Assembly (NCBI RefSeq): GCF_900177685.1
Contig: NZ_FXAY01000001.1
Coordinates: 868,001-932,000, forward strand
Length of the DNA stretch: 64,000 nt
Reading direction: 5' to 3'
Source: Agreia pratensis
GTDB taxonomy: Bacteria > Actinomycetota > Actinomycetes > Actinomycetales > Microbacteriaceae
The notes beneath the pieces are model-generated. The model saw nothing but the letters and a program-made list of their open reading frames with translations. It was not told the DNA's origin and did no database searches. A program made the position numbers and the translations under genes. The number at the start of each line of letters is the position of its first letter. The stretch's first letter is position 1. Below, piece after piece: positions 16,213-24,812 of this stretch.

Positions 16213-17769
16213 ATGCTCTTCGACATGACCCAGATCACCTCATCGCCCTCGGACGTCGCCGACGCCGCGAAGGTCTCTCAACGCCGCTGGCTGACGCTCA
16301 CTGTCGTCGCCCTCGCCCAGCTCATGGTCGTGCTCGACTCGACCGTGGTCAACATCGCCCTCCCCGCCGCCCAGACCGACCTCGGATTCAGTGACGGCGA
16401 CCGCCAGTGGGTCTTGACCGCCTACTCCCTCGCTTTCGGCAGCCTGCTCCTTCTCGGCGGACGCCTCTCCGACCTCATCGGCCGCAAGCGCACGTTCATC
16501 ATCGGACTCATCGGCTTCGCGGTCGCCTCGGCACTGGGAGGTGCTGCAGAAAGCTTCGGCACGCTGGTCGCCGCCCGCGCTCTACAGGGAGCCTTCGGCG
16601 CTCTTCTCGCGCCGACCGCCCTCGCGGTGCTCACCACGACCTTCACGATCCCCAAGGAACGCGCCCGCGCCTTCGGCATCTTCGGCGCGATCGCCGGAGC
16701 CGGCGGAGCGGTCGGTCTTCTCCTCGGCGGATTCCTCACAGAGCGCTTCGACTGGCGCTGGAACCTCTATATCAACGTCTTCATCGCGATCATCGGTGTG
16801 ATCGGCGCCGCCATCTACGTGTCGGAGTCCAAGCGCACCGGTCCACGACCGAAGCTCGATATCCCTGGCACCGTGCTCATCTCGGGCGGCCTCTTCGGCC
16901 TCGTCTACGGATTCGCGAACGCCGAGACCGACGGCTGGGGCTCGCCGCTTACCTGGGGGATGCTCGCGGGCGCCGCCGTCCTGCTCGTCGCGTTCGTACT
17001 GTGGCAGCGCAGAGCCGCACACCCGTTGCTGCCGCTCAAGATCGTGCTCGACCGCAACCGCGGCGCGGCCTACGCCTCGGTACTGATCGCGGGAGCCGGC
17101 ATGTTCGGCATCTTCCTGTTCGTCACCTACTACCTGCAGTCGTCGCTCATGTTCTCGCCCATTCAGACCGGCCTCGCATTCCTTCCGATGATCGGCATGC
17201 TCGTGCTCGCTGCGCAGTTGTCGACGAACATCTTCGTTCCCCGGTTCGGCCCGAAGATCATGGTCCCGACGGGCATGATCCTCGCCATGATCGGCATGAT
17301 GCTGCTCACCCGCCTCGACCTCGACAGCAGCTACGCGGCCAACGTGCTGCCCGCCCTGATGGTCATGGGCTTCGGAATGGGCACGATCATGCCGGCGTCG
17401 ATGCAGACGGCCACGCTCGGCGTCGACCGTGAGTTCGCCGGCGTCGCGTCGGCCATGGTCAACACGAGCCAGCAGGTCGGAGGATCGATCGGCGTCGCAC
17501 TGCTCAATACCCTGGCCGCCACCGCCGCCACCGATTACCTCGCCGCGAATGCACCGGTCACTGCGACTGTCGCAGCCAACGCCGCTATCGCCAGCTACGC
17601 GACCGCGTACTGGTGGGGCGCAGGCTTCTTCGCACTCGGAGCGGTGGCCTCCGCGCTGCTGTTCCGCCGACGCGGCCAAGGCCTGTCGCTCTCCGCTCAC
17701 CCTGCCGCACCAGCCGCCCGAGCCGGCGCATCCAATGTGGCCGATGCCGTGCCGATGCCCGTTCACTAG
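16213..17769 (+). CDS. DHA2 family MFS efflux transporter
   Basis: 518 aa, 14 helices. Helix 1 has the DHA2 motif VVLDSTVVNIALPAAQTDL; the loop is GGRLSDLIGRKRTFI and motif C is GAGGAVGLLLGGFL. The arrangement with a divergent TetR gene is typical of inducible drug efflux. ATG 16213 has GGAAG eight bases upstream; ATG 16225 is a close alternative. A hairpin follows at 17793-17850. Confidence 0.88.
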   Translation: MLFDMTQITSSPSDVADAAKVSQRRWLTLTVVALAQLMVVLDSTVVNIALPAAQTDLGFSDGDRQWVLTAYSLAFGSLLLLGGRLSDLIGRKRTFIIGLIGFAVASALGGAAESFGTLVAARALQGAFGALLAPTALAVLTTTFTIPKERARAFGIFGAIAGAGGAVGLLLGGFLTERFDWRWNLYINVFIAIIGVIGAAIYVSESKRTGPRPKLDIPGTVLISGGLFGLVYGFANAETDGWGSPLTWGMLAGAAVLLVAFVLWQRRAAHPLLPLKIVLDRNRGAAYASVLIAGAGMFGIFLFVTYYLQSSLMFSPIQTGLAFLPMIGMLVLAAQLSTNIFVPRFGPKIMVPTGMILAMIGMMLLTRLDLDSSYAANVLPALMVMGFGMGTIMPASMQTATLGVDREFAGVASAMVNTSQQVGGSIGVALLNTLAATAATDYLAANAPVTATVAANAAIASYATAYWWGAGFFALGAVASALLFRRRGQGLSLSAHPAAPAARAGASNVADAVPMPVH

Positions 17770-17792
17770 GGCCGCCGCGCCCGACCCCGTTC

Positions 17793-17850
17793 GCGCCCGT
17801 TCGGCGCATCCGCTGCCCGTCTATCGGCGGCGCGTGTGCCGAACGGGCGC
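17793..17850. terminator. Two-way hairpin between convergent genes (repeat family D)
   Basis: Perfect 13-base arms GCGCCCGTTCGGC and GCCGAACGGGCGC around 32 bases. It lies between the ends of the exporter and the methyltransferase gene. The flanking text (TTCGGCGCATCCGC, GGCGCGGATGC) recurs at 41290-41346, also between convergent ends. Confidence 0.6.
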
Positions 17851-17858
17851 GGATGCGT

Positions 17859-18728
17859 TCACGCGTCGCGCAGGGGAACGTCGGGCATGCGGGCGCGCAT
17901 CACCTGGATCGCGTCGGGGTTGCGATCGACAAGAACGAAGCGGCGGCCGAGAGCCTGAGCGACGGCGCCCGTCGTGCCGCTTCCCGCGAAGAAGTCGAGC
18001 ACCCAGTCGCCTTCGCGGCTCGACGCCTGAATGATGCGGCGCAGGATGCCCTCGGGCTTCTGCGTGGGATAGCCGGTCTTCTCGCGACCGGTCGGCGACA
18101 CGATCGTGTGCCACCACACATCGGTGGGCAGCTTGCCGCGCGCGACCTTCTCGGGCGTGACCAGACCGGGCGCCATGTACGGCTCGCGGTCGACCGACGA
18201 TGAATCGAAGTAATAGCGGGTCGGGTCTTTCACGTAGACGAGGATCGTGTCGTGCTTCGCCGGCCAGCGACTCTTCGACTTGGCCCCGTAGTCGTAGGCC
18301 CAGATGATCTCGTTGAGAAACGACTCTCGGCCGAACAGCGCATCGAGCAGCACTTTGGCATAGTGCGCCTCGCGATAGTCGAGGTGCAGATAGAGCGTTC
18401 CGTCGGGCGCGAGCAGGCGCCAGGCCTCGATCAGGCGAGGTTCGATGAACTCCCAGTAGTTCTCGAACACGTCGTCGTAGGCGAGCAGGTCGCCCTTGAT
18501 GCGCTCGTAGCTGCGGCCCTTGAAACCGGTGACCGAGCCGACTCCGGCCTGCGTACGAACGGATGTCGTCGACTGCCGCTTCTGCACACGGCCAGTGTTG
18601 AACGGCGGGTCGAGATAGATGAGCGTGAACGCCTCGTCGGCGAGGCCGGTGAGAACGGGAAGATTGTCACCCTGGATGATCCGGCTGACTCCCTGGTCAG
18701 ACGCCGGGTCTGTGGGATGATCGGGCAT
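17859..18728 (-). CDS. Orphan beta-class DNA methyltransferase (N6-A or N4-C)
   Basis: 289 aa. The catalytic motif IV DPPF (residues 40-43) precedes the target-recognition region and the AdoMet motif FFAGSGT (about 246-252), the order of beta-class amino-methyltransferases; a YPTQKPE motif lies between. It transfers methyl from S-adenosylmethionine to adenine N6 or cytosine N4 in a DNA site that cannot be read from sequence. No restriction endonuclease is adjacent, so it is either a solitary regulatory methylase or a remnant of a modification system. The divergent neighbour is a small GNAT-like gene. Confidence 0.88.
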   Translation of the reverse strand: MPDHPTDPASDQGVSRIIQGDNLPVLTGLADEAFTLIYLDPPFNTGRVQKRQSTTSVRTQAGVGSVTGFKGRSYERIKGDLLAYDDVFENYWEFIEPRLIEAWRLLAPDGTLYLHLDYREAHYAKVLLDALFGRESFLNEIIWAYDYGAKSKSRWPAKHDTILVYVKDPTRYYFDSSSVDREPYMAPGLVTPEKVARGKLPTDVWWHTIVSPTGREKTGYPTQKPEGILRRIIQASSREGDWVLDFFAGSGTTGAVAQALGRRFVLVDRNPDAIQVMRARMPDVPLRDA

Positions 18729-18735
18729 CCTGCAA

Positions 18736-18764
18736 TTGTGGCAGGTCTTGCCGAGGCGTATCGT
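18736..18764 (+). promoter_or_regulatory. Promoter of the small GNAT-like gene (leaderless)
   Basis: -35 TTGTGG (18736-18741), 17-base spacer, -10 TATCGT (18759-18764) and seven bases to the ATG at 18772. There is no ribosome binding site, so transcription probably starts at the start codon. Confidence 0.5.
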
Positions 18765-18771
18765 TCGTTGA

Positions 18772-19056
18772 ATGCAGAGCCGCGAAGTGCGCCATGAGCC
18801 CGATGCCCGCCGCTACACCCTCTGGATCGACGACGAACAGGTCGGCCTCGCCGACTACGAGGTGCAGGGCGACGCCATCGCCATCACCCACACCGAGATC
18901 GATCCCAGCAAGCAGCACGGAGGACTCGGCAGCGTGCTGGTGCAGGGCGTTCTCGATCAGATCGCCGAGGGCACGCAACGCGTGATTCCCGCCTGCCCCT
19001 TCGTGGCGAGCTACATCGACAATCACGAGGAGTACCAGCCGCTCACCACGCGCTGA
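18772..19056 (+). CDS. Small GNAT-like N-acetyltransferase (YidJ/CG type)
   Basis: 94 aa minimal acetyltransferase-like domain: the DEQVGLADYEV strand, the ITHTEIDPSKQHGGLGSVLV loop and the closing IPACPFVASYI strand typical of the COG2388/YjdJ family. The family binds acetyl-CoA through the HGGLG-type turn; substrate unknown. Length is normal for the family. A -10 element directly upstream suggests a leaderless transcript. Confidence 0.8.
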   Translation: MQSREVRHEPDARRYTLWIDDEQVGLADYEVQGDAIAITHTEIDPSKQHGGLGSVLVQGVLDQIAEGTQRVIPACPFVASYIDNHEEYQPLTTR

Positions 19057-19079
19057 GCCTTCTCACCTGGCACTGAGAC

Positions 19080-20129
19080 CTAGGGAACGCGGGCGATCCA
19101 CTCGGGCGTGCTGAACTTGGTGCGCACGAGCTCTTCGGCCTTGGCGTACTCGTCGTCGGTGATGTCGCCGGGCGTGGCTCCGTAGAGGCCCGTGAACGTG
19201 GCGATCATCTTGTCGATGATCTCGGCCCGAGACAGACCCGTCTGACTGCGCAACGGGTCGACCCTCTTCGCCGCCGACTTCGTGCCCTTGTCGCTCATCT
19301 TCTCGCGGCCGATGCGCAGCACCTGCACCATCTTCTCGCCATCCATGTCGTAGCTCATGGTCACGTGGTGCACGACGGCGCCGTTGCCGAGCCTCTTCTG
19401 CGCGGCTCCGCCGATCTTGCCCGTGGGGCTCGTGATGTCGTTCAGGGGCGCGTAGTGGGCGTCGATTCCCAGCGCCTTGAGGGCGATGATGACCCACTCG
19501 TCGAGAAAAGCGTAGGAGTCGGCGAAGGTCATGCCCGAGACGAGGGCGGCGGGAACGTAGATGGAGTAGGTGATAACGGAGCCGGCCTCCATGAACATGG
19601 CACCGCCCCCCGAGATGCGCCGCACGACGTCGAAGCCGTACTTCGCCGCGTTCTCGAGGTCGACCTCGTTCTTCAGCGACTGGAAGCTGCCGATGACGAC
19701 GGCGGGCGATTCCCACTCCCAGATGCGCATGGTGGGCTGGCGACGCCCCTCGCCGACCTCGACCGCGAGCACCTCGTCGAGAGCCATCTGCTCGACCGGC
19801 GAGACGGCCTTCGAGTGGATGACCTGCCAGTCGTAGTCGCGCCATCCGGTGGCCTTGGCGAGCGAGCGCCGCACGGCGACCGCGACGGCCTCGGGCGAGA
19901 AGCCCAGAAGCTGCGCACCCTCGGGGAGCGCGGCCTTCACCGCGGCGGCGATGGTGGCCGCGTCGGACTCGACCGGCAGACCCTCGATGGCCGCGTTGAT
20001 CAGGGGAAGAGCGTCGTCGGGCTCGAGAAAGAAGTCACCCGCCAGGCGGAAATTCGCGATGCGACCATCGACCTGGTCGAGGTCGACGACCACGAGTTTG
20101 CCGCCGGGAACCTTGTACTCACCATGCAT
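19080..20129 (-). CDS. Lipoate-protein ligase with N-terminal accessory domain
   Basis: 349 aa. Attaches lipoate to E2 subunits and GcvH using ATP. Residues 1-90 (GEYKVPGGKLVVVDL, FFLEPDDALPLI) look like the small accessory domain that sits at the C-terminus in E. coli LplA and is a separate LplB subunit in Thermoplasma. Residues 100-349 are the catalytic BPL/LplA domain: RIWEWESPAVVIGSFQS, the RRISGGGAMFM lipoyl-AMP loop and TGKIGGAAQKR with the catalytic lysine. The permuted order is seen in other actinobacteria. Convergent with the small GNAT-like gene. Confidence 0.85.
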   Translation of the reverse strand: MHGEYKVPGGKLVVVDLDQVDGRIANFRLAGDFFLEPDDALPLINAAIEGLPVESDAATIAAAVKAALPEGAQLLGFSPEAVAVAVRRSLAKATGWRDYDWQVIHSKAVSPVEQMALDEVLAVEVGEGRRQPTMRIWEWESPAVVIGSFQSLKNEVDLENAAKYGFDVVRRISGGGAMFMEAGSVITYSIYVPAALVSGMTFADSYAFLDEWVIIALKALGIDAHYAPLNDITSPTGKIGGAAQKRLGNGAVVHHVTMSYDMDGEKMVQVLRIGREKMSDKGTKSAAKRVDPLRSQTGLSRAEIIDKMIATFTGLYGATPGDITDDEYAKAEELVRTKFSTPEWIARVP

Positions 20130-20157
20130 GCAGCCAGCCTACGCCGCTGCAATTCAG

Positions 20158-20184
20158 GAAAACGGGGCCCGAAGCCCCGTTTTC
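20158..20184 (-). terminator. Rho-independent-like terminator (repeat family B relative)
   Basis: GAAAACGGGGC pairs exactly with GCCCCGTTTTC around a five-base loop; the outer A/T pairs give a T-run in both directions. It follows the 581-aa gene and precedes the lipoate ligase, so it should separate their transcripts. The flanks (TTCAGGA...TTCTCCTGA) resemble repeat family B. Confidence 0.75.
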
Positions 20185-20234
20185 GCGCACGGGCGCCTCG
20201 ATTCTCCTGAGCTAGGGCGCAGTAGGTAGCGCGG

Positions 20235-21980
20235 CTAGCCTGCATCCGTCAAAGACAGCGTGAGCACGATCGCCGGGGCATGTCTACTGTTCAAGCCGCT
20301 TGCCCGCTCGACAGCTTCTTGACCTGCATCGCCGAGCCATAAGCCCAGCAGCAGGTCGAGGAGTTCTGTGCCAACACCTACGGATGCAGAACGGATCTGA
20401 TCGTAGGTAGCCGTCGCCACTTTCTCATTGTTCCTCGAGACGCACACGCCAAGCAGAACCTTTGCTGGGACAGATATAACTTTTGGTGCCCGGTGCAACT
20501 GTATGAGCCAATAGGTTGCGCCCGGATCCATCGTGAGAATCAGCTTGAGTTGCTCGACATCGATCTTCCAGGACGGAGCGGCCTGCGGGTCTTCCCTATT
20601 GCCTGCTTGCTTCACCTGCACGAGATGGCCCGTTCGGACTTTCTGTCGGCCAGGAAGATTTATGTCGACGACAATTCCGAGGTCCGCTCCGCTGAGCTTC
20701 TCGTGAGTACTTGAGTTCGTTGACGTGACAGACAGACGAACAGGAGGCGTTCCTGCCTGACTCTGAGGAAGGAGTGAGTCGTCGTGAAACGCCGTTGCCA
20801 GAGCATTGACGATCGCCCCGGTAACCTCGGTCTCTTCGGACAAGCCCGCTGTCGAGAGCCGCTCCAGGCACCCGCTGATCTTGTCGCGAATCTCCTTCTC
20901 GAGAGTGGCGTCGCCCAACCACGTGCTGGTGGGTGAGGCCAAAGGCTGAGGAGTGAGATAGTAGCGCTGATCGAGCCACCACATGAAGGTCGACATCGCG
21001 GACGCCGTCGAATGTGGACTGGCCGCCAGCGCAAGACCTCGAGCCCGCAAGGCAAGGTCCGATCCGCCCTCGCCATAGAGTGTCGCCGCGTGTAGAACAG
21101 CGGAGTTCTCCATTGCCATGGTGAGAAGCAGGTTGTGATGAGCGGTCGAATCCAGCGCCAGGAACCAGGGCACTGCCACAGCAATTGCGACATCGTCTTG
21201 GCGCGCTCGCTTCAAAAGTTCGTCTTTGAGGGCAAGCATCGTGAAATGTTCAGGGTTCGTATCAATGCGAAGAATGAGAGAGTCGATGAAGAACGCTGCC
21301 TTGCGATGGTCGTCCACTTTCGGCTCGACGGGCGCTGCCCGTCGAGCGGAAAGCAGTCCGACGATGATCTGCATTGCGGGGGAAAGATCCACCACGTCAA
21401 TCCAGCGAGACACCGTGACCCACGGCTCGGCAACAGCCAGGCGGTCGTACGAGCTGTTCATCAGTTCAGCCTGCAACGCGGGTTCAACGATGTGGGGAAG
21501 AAGAATCGTCATGGCTAACGCCGTCAATGGAGAGTTGTGAAGAGTGACATTCCCGAAGACCGAAGTGCTGTCATCGTCGGCGTGGTTAGACGTTACGTCA
21601 CTGGTGGGCCAATGGAACGGTCGGCCAGGCACAGGCTCGGTGAACAATTCAGTCATTTTTTTCGCAGCAGAACTTTGATCCTCCTTAGCAAGGTCCATCC
21701 ATCCCAGGTATTCCCAACAGTCGGTCTTTGATGAGGTCACGCCATCAACTTCTGGGGTGTCGGACAGCAGATCGATTGCCTTCCCGCGATTGACAATCTC
21801 TTCAATTGCGTCGAACCACGGAATATACAGTTTTTCTGCGCGAATAGCTTTTTGCCGCGCAACCGCTCGAAAGTGCTCATGCGCACCGTCAAAGAGGGTC
21901 TTATAGAGGGCGAAATCCTCGAAATGTAACTCGAGGTCTTGTTCATCCTCGGGCGAGGGATACCGCAACTGTTCGGACAT
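20235..21980 (-). CDS. Unknown 581-aa protein with PD-(D/E)XK-like C-terminus
   Basis: No family recognised over the full length. Base composition is visibly lower in GC than its neighbours, with more A/T-ending codons, which suggests recent transfer. Residues 1-370 look mostly helical and soluble. Residues 380-500 have the order of a PD-(D/E)XK nuclease core: an acidic helix EETEVTGAIVNAL (E382-E385), then HEKLSGADLGIVVDI with D433 and a strand ending QVK (Q455, K457), i.e. the D-(x)n-QxK variant seen in Mrr-like and other defence nucleases. A helix with Q477-L478 follows. It is a stand-alone gene ended by a strong terminator. A role in defence is inference from the motif only. Confidence 0.7.
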   Translation of the reverse strand: MSEQLRYPSPEDEQDLELHFEDFALYKTLFDGAHEHFRAVARQKAIRAEKLYIPWFDAIEEIVNRGKAIDLLSDTPEVDGVTSSKTDCWEYLGWMDLAKEDQSSAAKKMTELFTEPVPGRPFHWPTSDVTSNHADDDSTSVFGNVTLHNSPLTALAMTILLPHIVEPALQAELMNSSYDRLAVAEPWVTVSRWIDVVDLSPAMQIIVGLLSARRAAPVEPKVDDHRKAAFFIDSLILRIDTNPEHFTMLALKDELLKRARQDDVAIAVAVPWFLALDSTAHHNLLLTMAMENSAVLHAATLYGEGGSDLALRARGLALAASPHSTASAMSTFMWWLDQRYYLTPQPLASPTSTWLGDATLEKEIRDKISGCLERLSTAGLSEETEVTGAIVNALATAFHDDSLLPQSQAGTPPVRLSVTSTNSSTHEKLSGADLGIVVDINLPGRQKVRTGHLVQVKQAGNREDPQAAPSWKIDVEQLKLILTMDPGATYWLIQLHRAPKVISVPAKVLLGVCVSRNNEKVATATYDQIRSASVGVGTELLDLLLGLWLGDAGQEAVERASGLNSRHAPAIVLTLSLTDAG

Positions 21981-22029
21981 GTTCCGAGTTTGTCACTTCG
22001 CGACTGCGTAGGTCACCCAGGTGCCCTAG

Positions 22030-22875
22030 CTAGGGCACGACGTGGTGCTCGAGCCAGTCGACGAGGCGGTCGGCCACGGCGGCGCGGTTCGTCTCGTTGA
22101 AGACCTCGTGCCGCGCCTCGGGAAACACCACGACCTCGACATCGGAGAGCCTCGACCGCCCCGTGAAGGCGCGCGCGAGCCTGCGCATACTGGCTGTTCC
22201 GCCGAGCGTGTCATCGCTGCCACCCATAATGAGCACGGGAAGGTCGCGGCGGATCTCGCGCCCCGGCAGCCCGAACAGCAGCACACCGTCGCGCACGCCG
22301 AGCTCCTTCAGCGCCTTCGCTTCGAACATGAACGGGTCGGCCGCGGCAGCCGCCTGCATGGCCACATCGCGGCTCAGCCATTCGAACCCCGAGCCCTGGC
22401 CGCGGGCCGGGCGGTGACGCCGCGTCAGGTCGCCGCCATCCATCGACCCCGGCATCCGCAACGCCGTGCCGGTGAGCACGACGCCGTCGAAGGCTGTCGA
22501 ACGGGTGTTGATCACGCGCTGCAGCAGCAGCGAGCCGAGGCTGTGGCCGATGGCGAAGAGCGGAACGCCGGGCGTCTCGTCGCGCAGCAGGCGGGTGAAC
22601 CGCAGGATGTCGGCCTCGGCCGTGCGCGCTCCGTCGGGGCCCATGCGGTGGCCGGGCTGCGTCTCGCCGCCGGGCAGTCGGGCGGTCTCGCCGTGGCCGC
22701 GCAGGTCGTGGGCGTAGACGGCGTATCCGGATGCGTTCAGCCGGCCCGCGAGTTCGGCATACCTGCCCGAGTGCTCGCCGAGGCCGTGCACGATCTGCAC
22801 GACACCGCGCGGGCGGTCGACGGGCCAGGCGGAGTAGCTGATGGCGACGCCGTGGTCGCTGAGAAACTGGGGCAC
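22030..22875 (-). CDS. Alpha/beta hydrolase (monoacylglycerol lipase type)
   Basis: 281 aa serine hydrolase. The oxyanion strand is VVQIVHGLGEHSGRY, the nucleophile elbow GHSLGS, the acid GGSDDTLGG and the histidine EARHEVFNE, the layout of monoacylglycerol lipases and lysophospholipases. Start GTG 22875 is chosen because the frame upstream runs into an inverted repeat; an in-frame ATG at 22941 lies inside that repeat. Substrate is probably an acylglycerol or similar ester. Confidence 0.85.
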   Translation of the reverse strand: MPQFLSDHGVAISYSAWPVDRPRGVVQIVHGLGEHSGRYAELAGRLNASGYAVYAHDLRGHGETARLPGGETQPGHRMGPDGARTAEADILRFTRLLRDETPGVPLFAIGHSLGSLLLQRVINTRSTAFDGVVLTGTALRMPGSMDGGDLTRRHRPARGQGSGFEWLSRDVAMQAAAAADPFMFEAKALKELGVRDGVLLFGLPGREIRRDLPVLIMGGSDDTLGGTASMRRLARAFTGRSRLSDVEVVVFPEARHEVFNETNRAAVADRLVDWLEHHVVP

Positions 22876-22910
22876 CCGTTCATTGTGCACCCCCGCCCGG
22901 ACCCTGCCTT

Positions 22911-22999
22911 CCCTTCGCGGATGAGGAAAAAAGCGCGACACCCCGCGGCGAGCTCAGGGCCAGCCGGCGTGTCTTCATTTTTTCCTCATCCGCGAAGGG
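22911..22999. repeat. 22-base perfect inverted repeat
   Basis: CCCTTCGCGGATGAGG plus AAAAAA (22911-22932) pairs exactly with 22978-22999 around 45 bases. The A/T tracts at the inner ends could make it a terminator for the transglutaminase gene. The length and perfection suggest a small mobile palindromic element. No second copy seen in the window. Confidence 0.7.
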
Positions 23000-23037
23000 G
23001 GAAGCGCGGGGTGGGGAGGGCGGAGGTCAGCTTCGGA

Positions 23038-23883
23038 TCAGCTCTCTCGGGTGATCTCCACCGTGACGAAGAGGCTCGATCCGAAGGGGCCGGCATAGAC
23101 ACCGCGCAGCGGAGCGACGTCGTTGTAGTCGCGACCGCGCCCCACGGTGACGTGGCGGTCGCCGATGTCGATGGAGTTCGTGGGGTCGAAGCCCCGCCAA
23201 TCTCCGCAGTACCACTCCACCCACGCGTGTGACTCTCCCGCGACGGTCTCGCCGATCTCGGCGTTCGGCTTGGGGTGCAGATAGCCCGATACGTAGCGCG
23301 CGGGGATTCCGACGGAGCGCAGGGCGCCGAGGGCGATGTGCGCGATGTCCTGGCAGACGCCGCGCTTGTCGGCCCAGGAGTCCTTCGCTGTCGAGTGCAC
23401 GTGCGTGACACCCTGCACGTACTGCATCTGATCGCCGATCGCCGAGCAGATCTCGAGGGCGGCCTCGCAGGGGCTCTCATAGCGAGACGCGATCTCACCG
23501 GCCAGCTCGATGATGTCGTCGGCGGGATCGGTGAGCCGGGTCTGCTTGGAGTGCTCGACGAACGCGGTGGCCTTCGCAGACGCGTCGGCCAGTGCTTCCC
23601 ACCCGACGATGTGGGGCTTGTGCGCGCGCGGGCGTACCTCGACGAGGCTGTTGGCTGTGAGCGAGAGCTCTTTGTGCGGGGTCAGCACTTCGAAGCTCGA
23701 CACCCGGGTGCCCCAGTAGTCGAGGTAGCTGTGGTTGCTCGATACCGGCGCGATCTCGAGGTTGGAGTAGAGCACGAACTGGTCGGTGCTCGAGACGGGG
23801 AGCATGCGCGCCTCGTTGTACGAGGCCGCCACCTCGCCCTCGTAGCGATATCCGGTGACGTGCCGGATGCGGAGCCGGTTCAT
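23038..23883 (-). CDS. Transglutaminase-like cysteine protease family protein
   Basis: 281 aa. An N-terminal bacterial transglutaminase domain (residues 1-80, RIRHVTGYRYEGEV...NEARMLP) precedes the papain-like core: Cys in KRGVCQDIAHI, His in GESHAWVEW and Asp in GFDPTNS, a complete catalytic triad. Its ATG overlaps the stop of the alpha-E gene by four bases. With the two upstream genes it forms a conserved bacterial cassette predicted to make or remodel a peptide modification; the product is unknown. Confidence 0.88.
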   Translation of the reverse strand: MNRLRIRHVTGYRYEGEVAASYNEARMLPVSSTDQFVLYSNLEIAPVSSNHSYLDYWGTRVSSFEVLTPHKELSLTANSLVEVRPRAHKPHIVGWEALADASAKATAFVEHSKQTRLTDPADDIIELAGEIASRYESPCEAALEICSAIGDQMQYVQGVTHVHSTAKDSWADKRGVCQDIAHIALGALRSVGIPARYVSGYLHPKPNAEIGETVAGESHAWVEWYCGDWRGFDPTNSIDIGDRHVTVGRGRDYNDVAPLRGVYAGPFGSSLFVTVEITRES

Positions 23884-24812
23884 GTGTTCTCTCCCGTCCA
23901 GGAAGGAGCCGCGTTGGTGGGGAAGTATCTCTGCCTGATCGCCTCGGATGCCGTCGACGTGGCATCCTGCACACTGTCCATGTGCTTCGGGAGCTCGTGC
24001 AGAATGTCCATGATCGGGCGGTATTCGAGCTGGCTGCGGATCTGGCCGAGCAAGCGCTGTGCCCGGTCGGTGACACCGACGCGGTCGTTGCGGGGCTCGA
24101 TGGCACGCAACGACTCCTCTGCCCGAGACACCGAGAAGATGATCGAACGCGGAAACAGGCGGTCGAGCAGTAGGAACTCCGCCGCGTTGCGCGCCGAGGG
24201 CACGCCACGGTAGGTGCGCAGATAGGTCTCGTAGGCGCCGCACGAACGCAGAATGGTCGTCCAGCTGGGGCCGGATGCCTCGGTGAGGCTTCTCGTCGCC
24301 AGCAGGCGGGCCGTCATGTCGGCCTGCTCGAGCGACCGGCCGAGGTTGAAGAAGTGCCAAGCCTCGTCGCGGCTGGTTCCCGCCTCGACGATGCCCACCG
24401 CGAGCGCGGCACGTTCGCGTACCCACCCGAAGAACTCGTGGGTCTTCTCGGCCGCGACCTTGCGCGGCATCTTGGCGCGGGTCGTGTTGAGGCACTCCCA
24501 CAGCTCTGTCGACACGATCTCGCGCGCCCGGCGGGCGTTCTCGCGGGCCGCGCCCAGTGAATAGGCGATGGATGCGGGATGCGTGCGGTCTACCGCGAGT
24601 GTCGCAAGAACGTCCTGCCGCGTCAGCGCCCGCTCGGGGCCGGGAACCTCGCTGCCCATGAGCGCGAGGAGCGAACGGCAGGCGAGGTCTTCTTCGATCC
24701 ACGGGTCTTCGAGCAGGAGCTGGAGGTGAACGTCGAGGATGCGTGCGGTTCCGTCGCTGCGCTCGATGTAGCGGCCGATCCAGAAGAGGCTTTCGGCGAT
24801 GCGGCTCAGCAT
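23880..24812 (-). CDS. Alpha-E domain protein
   Basis: 310 aa, all-helical alpha-E family (COG2307), opening MLSRIAESLFWIGRYIERSD, a hallmark of the family. Several conserved R and E residues are thought to form an active or peptide-binding site. It is always found beside a circularly permuted ATP-grasp and a transglutaminase, as here. It overlaps the ATP-grasp gene by seven bases and the transglutaminase gene by four, so the three are translated together. Confidence 0.9.
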   Translation of the reverse strand: MLSRIAESLFWIGRYIERSDGTARILDVHLQLLLEDPWIEEDLACRSLLALMGSEVPGPERALTRQDVLATLAVDRTHPASIAYSLGAARENARRAREIVSTELWECLNTTRAKMPRKVAAEKTHEFFGWVRERAALAVGIVEAGTSRDEAWHFFNLGRSLEQADMTARLLATRSLTEASGPSWTTILRSCGAYETYLRTYRGVPSARNAAEFLLLDRLFPRSIIFSVSRAEESLRAIEPRNDRVGVTDRAQRLLGQIRSQLEYRPIMDILHELPKHMDSVQDATSTASEAIRQRYFPTNAAPSWTGENT

